From: RUG14186 sp964644555
GTDB lineage: Bacteria; Bacillota; Clostridia; Eubacteriales; Anaerofustaceae
DNA length: 6,302 nucleotides
Direction: 5' to 3'
NCBI GenBank assembly: GCA_964644555.1
Contig: CAZXWI010000091.1
Location: forward strand, 1-6,302
Every line of letters starts with the position of its first letter. Within the stretch, counting starts at the first letter, position 1. The notes under the pieces are model-generated. The model saw only the letters and a list, made by a program, of their open reading frames with translations, did not search any database and was not told where the DNA came from. The position numbers and the translations under genes are program-made. This document shows, piece by piece, positions 1-5,863 of this stretch.

Positions 1-62
1 GGACTCGAACCCCCGACCTATTGATTACGAATCAATTGCTCTACCAACTGAGCCACATCAGC
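1..62 (-). tRNA. tRNA-Thr (anticodon CGU), 3' end cut off by the window edge
   Basis: Read on the minus strand, the 5' acceptor strand is GCTGATG (62 down to 56), followed by TG. The D arm pairs GCTC with GAGC around AGTTGGTA. The anticodon stem ATTGA/TCAAT closes the loop TTCGTAA, giving anticodon CGT (plus positions 27-29), which reads the threonine codon ACG. The variable loop is AGGTC, and the T arm is GGGGG, loop TTCGAGT, then CC, where the window ends. About 14 bases (rest of the T stem, acceptor 3' strand, CCA) lie outside. All visible stems pair, so it looks functional. It starts 9 bases after the stop of the small gene at 72-242, with no room for its own promoter, so it is probably processed from that transcript. 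Confidence 0.96.
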
Positions 63-71
63 TTAAATTTA

Positions 72-242
72 TCAGTCGGCAAATTCTTTTTCGTATTTAT
101 AATTTACCTTTATTAGTTCGCCACCGATTTTTTTCTTTTCTTGTCTGAGTTTTAACCAAACCGAACACGCTACGGAAATCACAGCCACTGAAACTGTTGT
201 TATAGCTACGGTAGCCACCGTTTTAGCAGTATTTTTATCCAT
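72..242 (-). CDS. Small single-pass membrane protein, 56 residues, function unknown
   Basis: A short open frame begins at ATG (242-240) and ends in TGA (74-72). It has a strong GGAGG site (250-254) seven bases before the start and a near-consensus promoter upstream, so it is very likely expressed. The product starts MDKNTAKTVATV, has a hydrophobic segment at about residues 9-30 (alanine, valine, isoleucine, threonine, ending near Cys26 and Trp29) and then a basic, charged tail (KLRQEKKK at 31-38, later KYEKEF). This is the pattern of a one-helix membrane protein with a cytoplasmic C-terminus. Five of the first 16 residues are threonine, coded by all four Thr codons. No family is recognised. 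The tRNA-Thr follows 9 bases downstream. The gene is too short for most automatic gene callers. Confidence 0.8.
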   Translation of the reverse strand: MDKNTAKTVATVAITTVSVAVISVACSVWLKLRQEKKKIGGELIKVNYKYEKEFAD

Positions 243-249
243 AAGGTTA

Positions 250-254
250 CCTCC
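250..254 (-). promoter_or_regulatory. Ribosome binding site of the 56-residue membrane protein
   Basis: The minus strand reads GGAGG here, in the context TAGGAGGTAACC, seven bases before the ATG at 242. This is a full-strength Shine-Dalgarno sequence and the main reason for calling such a short open frame a gene. Confidence 0.85.
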
Positions 255-267
255 TACGATAATATAT

Positions 268-296
268 ATTATACATTATTTTTTTTGGTATTTCAA
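268..296 (-). promoter_or_regulatory. Sigma-A-type promoter for the small membrane protein and tRNA-Thr
   Basis: On the minus strand there is a -35 box TTGAAA (296-291; 4 of 6 matches to TTGACA), a spacer of exactly 17 bases, and a perfect -10 box TATAAT (273-268). Transcription would start near 261, about 19 bases before the start codon of the small gene. This is the best-matching promoter in the window. It lies directly after the stop codon of the oxidoreductase gene at 307, so the small gene and tRNA can be transcribed independently of it. A 14-base AT palindrome (259-272) overlaps the -10 box. Confidence 0.75.
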
Positions 297-306
297 TATA
301 TAAGAC

Positions 307-1602
307 TCAACCAATTATTTTTTTCTGCAATTCTCTCATTTTGAATACAGGTGAGTTTTGGTCGAATTGTAAGTCGGCAAATGTCAATACTTCGCCTTTT
401 TTGACATCGCGTATAACTTTTGTGTCTTTGTTTATAAGCCCGATGGGAACTAAATTCTCTTTACACGAAGTTTCGTAAGTTTCGAAACTTCCGTATACAG
501 TGTAGCCGCCTATTCCGTCGATGTATTCACCGGCTTTAAGGTCTTTTTTTGCTACGGTTATAGTTTCGCTTATCGGCGGTCCGCTTTTTTGAATAAGACA
601 CGCTTCTTTATATATTTCCGCTCTTGCGATAGTAAGCGGAGTTTCCAAACTGCACAAATGATAGGGTCTGTAAAGCAGGTAGTTCGGACCTTTTCCTACT
701 TTGAGATATTGTATTTCGTGGTGTATTTGAGGCATATCGGTTGTAACTATTATGAATACTCCCGGAGCAAGCCCGTCAACATATTCAACGACCTTGTAGT
801 TGTTAAGCACTCCGCCTTCGCTTTTTAATCTTAGTATATCGCAAACATTTTCTGTGTTTGCCTTAACTCCGTGAGCGCCTCTTACATCTGGCAGAAAACC
901 AGTTGCGTTGGACATACATGTCATTTCCACCATGGTTTTGGTTCCGTCTTTAAACGATGCCAGCATTTTCGGTGCTATTCCTCTTCGGGTAGCTTCTTCG
1001 TAAACTGTTTCGGGGTTGCATTCCAAATCGACTTTGTTGTTTTTGCCCTTTCCTATTACCAATATATCAAGCCCCATAGCATCGGCAAAGTCGTAAAGTT
1101 CTTTAACCGCTCCCGGTTCGTCTCCGGATGAAGCCGAATATATTACACCTGCTTGGTCGGCTTTGTATTTTAATATATGCCCGATCGTTACATCTGTTTC
1201 CACATTGAGCATGATGATATTTTTGCCGTTTTCGATGGCACATTCGGCAATGAGCGCACCCATATCCGTAATGCCCGTTGCATCAACCACGGTGCTGAGT
1301 AAAGGACATTCGCATACCATGCGGTAGTCTTCGCATGCAACATACTTTCCTTTTTTGATTGCGTCCTGTGCGGTTTCGATATTGTTTGTAATGACTATAT
1401 CTTCATCGTGTATTTTTGCCAAGTGGAATGCTTCTATTGCATTTTCTATGATAATGTCGGCAAGCATAACCGTTCTCATACCTTTCATGAGCGATATCTG
1501 GCTTACAAGACCCTTTCCCATTTGCCCCGAGCCGACTATGCCCACATTTATAATTTGGTCGTTTTCCTGCCTTTGAATGAGTTTTTGATTTAAGTTCAGC
1601 AT
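307..1602 (-). CDS. NAD(P)-dependent oxidoreductase with C-terminal SAF domain (COG4091, homoserine-dehydrogenase-like)
   Basis: The protein has 431 residues, the usual size for this family. An N-terminal Rossmann fold is shown by the dinucleotide motif G24-S-G26-Q-M-G29 in the context NVGIVGSGQMGKG (19-31). A VDATG segment (107-110) resembles the end of the nucleotide-binding half. The middle part holds ASSGDEPGAVKELYDFA (157-173) and YRPYHLCSLETPLTIARAE (311-329), both typical of COG4091 proteins. A SAF domain follows at about 344-412 (ITVAKKDLKAGEYIDGIGGY, then VKKGEVLTFADL). The substrate is not known from sequence; 'homoserine dehydrogenase' is only a family prediction. The frame extends 32 codons further to an ATG at 1698, but ATG 1602 is chosen because AAAGGAAGG (1612-1620) lies before it while the upstream ATG has no such site. 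The gene diverges from the E1 alpha-E1 beta-asd operon. Confidence 0.88.
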   Translation of the reverse strand: MLNLNQKLIQRQENDQIINVGIVGSGQMGKGLVSQISLMKGMRTVMLADIIIENAIEAFHLAKIHDEDIVITNNIETAQDAIKKGKYVACEDYRMVCECPLLSTVVDATGITDMGALIAECAIENGKNIIMLNVETDVTIGHILKYKADQAGVIYSASSGDEPGAVKELYDFADAMGLDILVIGKGKNNKVDLECNPETVYEEATRRGIAPKMLASFKDGTKTMVEMTCMSNATGFLPDVRGAHGVKANTENVCDILRLKSEGGVLNNYKVVEYVDGLAPGVFIIVTTDMPQIHHEIQYLKVGKGPNYLLYRPYHLCSLETPLTIARAEIYKEACLIQKSGPPISETITVAKKDLKAGEYIDGIGGYTVYGSFETYETSCKENLVPIGLINKDTKVIRDVKKGEVLTFADLQFDQNSPVFKMRELQKKIIG

Positions 1603-1611
1603 GTTAATGTA

Positions 1612-1620
1612 CCTTCCTTT
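1612..1620 (-). promoter_or_regulatory. Ribosome binding site fixing the oxidoreductase start at 1602
   Basis: The minus strand reads AAAGGAAGG, followed by a 9-base spacer to the ATG at 1602. The longer candidate start at 1698 has only AT-rich sequence before it, and its extra 32 residues (rich in Cys, Leu, Tyr and Phe) do not look like a Rossmann N-terminus. Confidence 0.75.
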
Positions 1621-1663
1621 AAATGCTGTGATGTTTTTAATAGGATAGCTCAAAAAACATAAA

Positions 1664-1682
1664 TAACAAATAATTTTTGTTA
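1664..1682. repeat. Perfect 7-bp inverted repeat in the divergent promoter region (operator-like)
   Basis: TAACAAA (1664-1670), a 5-base spacer TAATT, and TTTGTTA (1676-1682) form an exact dyad. It lies between the divergent oxidoreductase and E1 alpha genes. Its right arm overlaps a possible -35 box (TTGTTA, 1677-1682) for the plus-strand operon. The same TTTGTTA heptamer recurs at 1705-1711. The form suits a binding site for a dimeric regulator. It could be a chance product of AT-rich sequence, and the regulator is unknown. Confidence 0.45.
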
Positions 1683-1715
1683 AAAAGCATCCTTTCATAG
1701 TATATTTGTTATAAA
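1677..1715 (+). promoter_or_regulatory. Candidate promoter region of the E1 alpha-E1 beta-asd operon
   Basis: Two overlapping options are visible. One has a -35 box TTGTTA (1677-1682), an 18-base spacer and a -10 box TATATT (1701-1706). The other is an extended -10, TG-T-TATAAA (1707-1715), with no clear -35 box. Either would give a short leader before the E1 alpha ATG at 1756, which has the modest ribosome site AAGGT (1744-1748). The dyad at 1664-1682 overlaps the first option's -35 box, which would fit repression if a protein binds there. Confidence 0.4.
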
Positions 1716-1755
1716 ATGTATAGGATAAAGATTATTAAAAAATAAGGTCGTAGAT

Positions 1756-2754
1756 ATGAATTATTTTGAAAATCTAAATGACGATAAAAAGATAGAACTG
1801 CTTAAACAGATGGTTTGTATTCGTGAAGCGGAAAAAGCTATACAGAAGTTAAATGAAAAAAAAGCTCTTCACGGAACAAATCATTTGTGTATTGGGCAGG
1901 AGGCGTCCAATGTGGGGCTATGTGCGGCTTTAGATGAAAACGATTGGCTTATAGCCACTCACAGAGGCCATGGCTTCTATTTGGCAAAGTGCGGATTTAA
2001 TATTAATGCAATGATGGCTGAAATGTTTGGGCTTAATTCGGGAATGTGCCGAGGCTTAGGTGGCTCAATGCATTTTTCGGATATGGATAATCGATATGTG
2101 TGCGGCACCGGTGTTGTTGCCGGAGGTGTGCCGATTGGTGTCGGAATGGCTCTTAACTTAAAATATATGAATAAAGAGGGGATTGCCATCGCCTCTTTCG
2201 GGGATGGAGCGTCTAATCAAGGTATGGCGCTCGAATCGTTGAATTTGGCATCGTTTTGGGAAGTGCCGGTATTATTTTATTGCGAAAACAATATGTATGC
2301 GGTGTCATCTCCTGCGGATAAATTCATTGCCAATACGACCATTGCAAAACGAGCAATGGGCTTTGGCATAGAAAGTGAAACCGTTGACGGAAACGATATC
2401 GAGAAAGTTTACAATGCGGTTAAAAAGGCAAAAGAGTATATGAAAGAAACTTTAAAGCCTTATTTTATCGAAGTTCTTACATACAGAATGAACGGTCATT
2501 CCCGTTCTGATAAGATTGTTTACAGAACCAAAGAGGACGAAGCGGTTTGGGAAGAGAGATGTCCTATAGTAAGTTATAAAGAAAAACTTAAAAGTTGCGG
2601 CTTAATAAGTGAAGAAGATTATATTTCTATTGTGGAAAACTATAGTAATCTTGTTTCGGAAGCCGTCGAAGAATGTATGAACAACAAAGAAATCATTCCT
2701 TATGCGGATGCACTTTCTTATGTATATTCGGATAAGGAGGCTTTATATGAATAA
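1756..2754 (+). CDS. Thiamine-diphosphate-dependent 2-oxoacid/acetoin dehydrogenase E1 component, alpha subunit
   Basis: The 332-residue protein matches the PDH E1-alpha/AcoA family in length and motifs. ATHRGHG (67-73) and GLGGSMHFSD (100-109) are family signatures. The thiamine-diphosphate/magnesium motif begins at GDG (149-151) and ends at ENN (177-179). YRMNGHSRSD (243-252) is the conserved C-terminal loop that in related E1 enzymes contacts the cofactor. With the beta subunit it would form a heterotetramer that decarboxylates a 2-oxoacid or cleaves acetoin and passes the acyl group to a lipoyl-E2 protein. Sequence alone does not separate pyruvate, branched-chain, acetoin and other substrates; GGSMH and the size lean towards the acetoin-dehydrogenase-like group. 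No E2 or E3 gene is in the window. Its last 8 bases overlap the beta-subunit gene. Confidence 0.93.
   Translation: MNYFENLNDDKKIELLKQMVCIREAEKAIQKLNEKKALHGTNHLCIGQEASNVGLCAALDENDWLIATHRGHGFYLAKCGFNINAMMAEMFGLNSGMCRGLGGSMHFSDMDNRYVCGTGVVAGGVPIGVGMALNLKYMNKEGIAIASFGDGASNQGMALESLNLASFWEVPVLFYCENNMYAVSSPADKFIANTTIAKRAMGFGIESETVDGNDIEKVYNAVKKAKEYMKETLKPYFIEVLTYRMNGHSRSDKIVYRTKEDEAVWEERCPIVSYKEKLKSCGLISEEDYISIVENYSNLVSEAVEECMNNKEIIPYADALSYVYSDKEALYE
2734..2740 (+). promoter_or_regulatory. Ribosome binding site fixing the E1 beta start at 2747
   Basis: AAGGAGG lies inside the end of the E1 alpha gene, six bases before the ATG at 2747. The open frame continues back to an ATG at 2702, but that would add 15 basic residues (RMHFLMYIRIRRLY) foreign to the family and has no such site. 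Confidence 0.85.
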
Positions 2755-3718
2755 GACTTATCTGAGTGCTATAAATAATGCAATGGATATTGTTATGCAA
2801 AATGATGAATCTGTTGTTTTGATAGGGGAAGATATAGGCGCATACGGTGGCGGTATGGGGGTTACAAAAGGGCTTATCGATAAATACACAAGCCGCAGAG
2901 TTATGGATGTGCCTATTACTGAAACAGCGTTTACCGGTGCTGCTGTGGGTGCTGCGATTTTGGGAATGAAGCCAATAGTGGAGATAATATTTTCGGATTT
3001 TACTTCTCTTACTATAGATCCCATAGTAAACCATGCGGCAAAGCTGCATTTTATGAGTGCCGGCAAAATAAATGTGCCTATTGTGGTAAGAACACCCCTC
3101 GGTGCAGGAACAGGAGCAGCTGCTCAACATTCGCAAAGCGTGGAAAGTATGTATCTTAATACTCCCGGACTTGTGGTTTTGGCACCTGCTACTGCCTATG
3201 ATGCAAAGGGATTGATGATAAGCGCAGTTAATTGCAAAGATCCGGTAATGTTTTTCGAACATAAGCTTTTATATAAAACAGAGGGTGATTACCCCGATGA
3301 AATGTACAGCGTGCCTATAGGTAAAGCTAATATCATGAAAAAGGGATCCGATATAACGCTTATTTCATATTCGTACATGAGTATTGTTTGTAAAGAGGCG
3401 GCAAAAGCTCTGGAAAACGAGGGCATAAGTGCTGAAGTGGTGGATTTGAGAACGCTTAGACCTTTGGATAAAACAACTGTAATTGAGAGCGTTATGAATA
3501 CAAAGAGAGCGTTGGTAGTTCAGGAAGCGCCTTTATTCGGAGGGTTCTCTTCCGAAATCGCATCAATGATATCAGACGAATTATTTAACGAATTGCGTTG
3601 CCCTGTTAAAAGGCTTGGTGGAGATGAAATGCCTATTGCATATTCGGAAGAAATCGAACGTATACAACTGCCGAATGTGGAAAAAATCATAAAACAGGTT
3701 AAGGAGATGATGAAATGA
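2747..3718 (+). CDS. Thiamine-diphosphate-dependent 2-oxoacid/acetoin dehydrogenase E1 component, beta subunit
   Basis: The 323-residue protein has the standard length of PDH E1-beta/AcoB proteins, the partner of the preceding gene. The N-terminal pyrimidine-binding domain carries GEDIGAYGG (27-35) and DVPITETAFTGAAVG (54-68); Glu59 is the expected glutamate that activates thiamine diphosphate. AAAQHSQSVE (124-133) contains His128, the conserved active-site histidine of the beta subunit. The C-terminal transketolase domain has VVDLRTLRPLD (231-241), and the protein ends in the family's RLGGDEMPIAYS (289-300) segment. The start is set by AAGGAGG six bases upstream, so the gene overlaps the alpha gene by 8 bases, and its stop overlaps the asd start (ATGA). 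The three genes should therefore be co-translated. The substrate remains open. Confidence 0.93.
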   Translation: MNKTYLSAINNAMDIVMQNDESVVLIGEDIGAYGGGMGVTKGLIDKYTSRRVMDVPITETAFTGAAVGAAILGMKPIVEIIFSDFTSLTIDPIVNHAAKLHFMSAGKINVPIVVRTPLGAGTGAAAQHSQSVESMYLNTPGLVVLAPATAYDAKGLMISAVNCKDPVMFFEHKLLYKTEGDYPDEMYSVPIGKANIMKKGSDITLISYSYMSIVCKEAAKALENEGISAEVVDLRTLRPLDKTTVIESVMNTKRALVVQEAPLFGGFSSEIASMISDELFNELRCPVKRLGGDEMPIAYSEEIERIQLPNVEKIIKQVKEMMK

Positions 3719-4719
3719 GAAGGTACAATGTAGCGGTAGTCGGTGCAACCGGTGTAGTCGGTCGCAAAATGATGCAAGTATTGGAAGAAAGAAAAATTCC
3801 AATAGATAATTTTTACCCAATGGCGAGTGCAAGGAGTGCGGGAAGCGAAGTAGAGTTTAATGGAAAAAAATATATTGTAGAGGAACTTAATGAAAATTCG
3901 TTTGAGCGTCCGATCGATTTTGCGCTTTTCTCTGCAGGTGGTTCTACAAGCCTTAAATACTCTCCGATTGCGGCAAAATGCGGAGTTGTGGTAATAGATA
4001 ATTCATCGGCTTTCAGAATGGATGAGGATGTGCCGCTTGTAGTTCCAGAAGTAAATCCTGATGACGTATTTAAGCATAAAAACATCATTGCCAACCCAAA
4101 TTGCTCTACCATACAAGCTGTTGTGGCATTAAAGCCTATTTATGATAAATACGGTATCGAAAGAATCGTATACAGCACCTATCAAGCAGTTTCAGGCAGC
4201 GGTAAAAAAGGCATAGAGGATTTGCAAGCCGGAATCAGAGGAGAAGAAAATAAATTCTATCCTGCACCCATAGCATATAACTGCATACCTCATATAGATG
4301 ATTTTACCGAGAACGGCTACAGCAAAGAAGAACTGAAAATGGTAAACGAAACAAGAAAGATATTAGGTGTATCGGATATGAGAATAACCGCTACTACGGT
4401 ACGAGTTCCAGTTTATTTTTGCCATGCGGAAAGCATAAATGTGCAGACGAAGCTTCCGATTGATGTAGATGATGTATTCGAAATGTACAGAAATTGTCCG
4501 TATGTTAAATTGATGGACGATATACAAAATAAAGTATATCCAACTCAGCTTCAATGTGCAGATACAGATGATGTGTATGTGGGAAGAATCAGAAAAGATT
4601 TCTCTGTTGAAAATGGGCTTAACTTATGGGTTGTAGCCGATAATTTGCGTAAAGGTGCAGCTACGAATGCCGTTCAGATAGCACAGCTTTTGATAGAAAA
4701 CGGGGAATTTGATAAGTAA
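3715..4719 (+). CDS. asd: Aspartate-semialdehyde dehydrogenase
   Basis: The enzyme reduces L-aspartyl-4-phosphate to aspartate-4-semialdehyde with NADPH, the branch point to lysine/diaminopimelate, threonine and methionine. At 334 residues it has the normal length of the Gram-positive/archaeal-like class. The nucleotide motif GATGVVG is at 10-16, and SARSAG (38-43) follows in the coenzyme-binding part. The catalytic cysteine is Cys130 in NPNCSTIQ (127-134). Gln157 in TYQAVSGSG is conserved. The substrate-binding arginine and catalytic histidine fit Arg230 and His237 in RVPVYFCHAES. LRKGAATNAVQ (311-321) is the C-terminal signature. The position before His237 is Cys, where relatives commonly have Gly or Ala. 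The start has AAGGAG (3701-3706) eight bases upstream and overlaps the E1 beta stop by 4 bases. This operon partner is unusual, since asd more often sits with dap or lysC genes. Confidence 0.95.
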   Translation: MRRYNVAVVGATGVVGRKMMQVLEERKIPIDNFYPMASARSAGSEVEFNGKKYIVEELNENSFERPIDFALFSAGGSTSLKYSPIAAKCGVVVIDNSSAFRMDEDVPLVVPEVNPDDVFKHKNIIANPNCSTIQAVVALKPIYDKYGIERIVYSTYQAVSGSGKKGIEDLQAGIRGEENKFYPAPIAYNCIPHIDDFTENGYSKEELKMVNETRKILGVSDMRITATTVRVPVYFCHAESINVQTKLPIDVDDVFEMYRNCPYVKLMDDIQNKVYPTQLQCADTDDVYVGRIRKDFSVENGLNLWVVADNLRKGAATNAVQIAQLLIENGEFDK

Positions 4720-4722
4720 ATA

Positions 4723-4740
4723 TAACAAACTTGTAACAAA
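4723..4740 (+). repeat. Tandem TAACAAA heptamers, 11-base period
   Basis: TAACAAA occurs at 4723-4729 and again at 4734-4740, just after the asd stop and ahead of the M23-gene promoter. The spacing is about one helical turn, so both copies face the same side of the DNA. The same heptamer, in either orientation, forms the dyad at 1664-1682 and recurs at 1705-1711 and 4812-4818. Confidence 0.35.
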
Positions 4741-4765
4741 AAAGATTAAAATTAAGCTAATTCGA

Positions 4766-4794
4766 TTGGTTTGAATCATATGATATAGTATAAT
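4766..4794 (+). promoter_or_regulatory. Promoter for the M23 peptidase-bactofilin operon
   Basis: A -35 box TTGGTT (4766-4771; only the TTG half matches consensus), an exact 17-base spacer and a perfect -10 box TATAAT (4789-4794) lie in the 98-base gap after asd. Transcription would begin near 4801, leaving a very short leader that holds the ribosome site AAAGAGGT (4805-4812) before the ATG at 4818. No hairpin terminator separates it from asd, so read-through from the upstream operon is possible. Confidence 0.6.
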
Positions 4795-4817
4795 GGTTTT
4801 CGAAAAAGAGGTTTGTT

Positions 4818-5852
4818 ATGAAATTCTTTAAAAAAAGAAATGATGATTACGAGTTGGCGAGACATTCGTCATCGGTAAGATATACATTTATAGTTACTTC
4901 AAATTCGGAGGCTAAAACCAGAAAATTTACGATTTCGTCATTTTGGCTGAATCACTTGCTCATTTGCGTTTGCATAGTAATAATTGCGGCTGTGTTTGTA
5001 ATGGCATCGTATGTAAATTTATTATCCGCATATGAGAAAACCAAGGAAGACCTTGTTACATTGCAATCAATCAACAGTAATCAGCAGCTTCAGCTTTACA
5101 ATATGACGGAGCTTGCTAAAGATGTGGAAGAAAAACTCATATATTTGGATCTTTTGGAAACAAAGGTACAGACAATCATCAATGAAAGCTCTATAAATCT
5201 CAGTGCCGAAGATGAAATATTGGTTGCTGAAATAGATTCTAAGCTTGAACAGATGAGAGATACCATGGCAGTGGGCGGCAAAAGCAACTATTCGGGGCTT
5301 AATTACTATGTAGCCAATGCATCGGCAGAAGAACTGAATATTACAAGCGAGTTGGAAATCATCAAAAACAGTTTGTCGCATATAGATGTAGATGTTTCGG
5401 AGGAAAGCGTCAGTTATTCCGATTTGGTACAAGACGTTGAGGAATACGATAGGTTAACCAACCGTACACCGCATCATAATCCGCTTCCTGCCGGTAGCTA
5501 CCGTATTTCGCAATATTTCGAATACAGGGTTTATCCGAGAGTGGAATTTCATTCCGGCATGGATTTGGCAGCTCCTTCGGGAACCGAAATACAGCCTGTT
5601 GCCAAAGGTACGGTAATATATTCCGGCTGGATTGACGAATATGGATATACGGTAAGAATAGATCACGGCAACGGTTATGAGTCGCTGTATGCCCATATGT
5701 CGGGAGTAAATTGCTATGCTGGAGAAGAAGTAACCGTTGATGATACAATAGGTTATGTAGGTACTACAGGCTATTCTACGGGAAACCATCTTCATTTGGA
5801 AATTCGAGTTGATGGGGTTCGAGTAGACCCGTGCGATTATATTGATTTTTAA
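4818..5852 (+). CDS. Membrane-anchored M23 family peptidoglycan endopeptidase
   Basis: The 344-residue protein should be a zinc metallopeptidase that cuts peptide cross-links in the cell wall outside the membrane. A basic cytoplasmic tail (about 1-42) precedes one transmembrane helix (about 43-66, LLICVCIVIIAAVFVMA). A helical, probably coiled-coil stalk rich in Glu, Lys, Leu and Gln covers about 68-150, followed by a polar linker to about 220. The C-terminal M23/LytM domain (about 225-343) keeps all key residues. HSGMD supplies zinc ligands His245 and Asp249. YAHM contains His293. GNHLHLEIR contains His324 and the third zinc ligand His326. It therefore looks catalytically active rather than a degenerate activator. 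It lacks a cleavable signal peptide. A bactofilin gene begins 11 bases downstream, which suggests a role in cell shape or localised wall growth; a SpoIIQ-like sporulation role is possible but unsupported. Confidence 0.93.
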   Translation: MKFFKKRNDDYELARHSSSVRYTFIVTSNSEAKTRKFTISSFWLNHLLICVCIVIIAAVFVMASYVNLLSAYEKTKEDLVTLQSINSNQQLQLYNMTELAKDVEEKLIYLDLLETKVQTIINESSINLSAEDEILVAEIDSKLEQMRDTMAVGGKSNYSGLNYYVANASAEELNITSELEIIKNSLSHIDVDVSEESVSYSDLVQDVEEYDRLTNRTPHHNPLPAGSYRISQYFEYRVYPRVEFHSGMDLAAPSGTEIQPVAKGTVIYSGWIDEYGYTVRIDHGNGYESLYAHMSGVNCYAGEEVTVDDTIGYVGTTGYSTGNHLHLEIRVDGVRVDPCDYIDF

Positions 5853-5863
5853 AGGGAACAGAA

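Noticed and set aside
259..272. A 14-base palindrome ATAATATATATTAT as an operator or terminator.
   Set aside because: It is pure AT, overlaps the -10 box, and would form a very weak hairpin; low-complexity sequence explains it.
871..1131. A plus-strand open frame of 86 codons inside the oxidoreductase gene.
   Set aside because: It lies wholly opposite a well-supported gene, has no recognisable domain, and its Cys/Phe/His-rich composition is typical of an antisense shadow.
1603..1690. A minus-strand promoter for the oxidoreductase, such as TTGTTA with TATCCT at 16-base spacing.
   Set aside because: The boxes match consensus poorly and several equally weak options exist in this AT-rich stretch, so none can be called.
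1603..1698. A 32-residue N-terminal extension of the oxidoreductase starting at ATG 1698.
   Set aside because: There is no ribosome site before it, the added residues do not resemble the family, and a good AAAGGAAGG site precedes the ATG at 1602.
1676..1719. A Rex (NADH-sensing repressor) site in the dehydrogenase promoter region.
   Set aside because: The TTGTTAA half-site at 1677-1683 has no matching TTAACAA partner at the right distance, and the nearby dyad has its arms in the opposite orientation to the Rex consensus.
2702..2746. An earlier start for the E1 beta gene at ATG 2702.
   Set aside because: It would add 15 basic residues encoded inside the E1 alpha gene. AAGGAGG six bases before 2747 and the family's usual start favour the later ATG.
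2693..3262. A minus-strand open frame of 189 codons opposite E1 beta.
   Set aside because: It is rich in Cys, His, Ser and Tyr with no family resemblance, and lies opposite a gene with full catalytic motifs; it is an antisense artefact.
4720..4765. An intrinsic terminator after asd.
   Set aside because: No GC-containing stem followed by a T-run is visible; only 4-bp AT-rich pairings are present.
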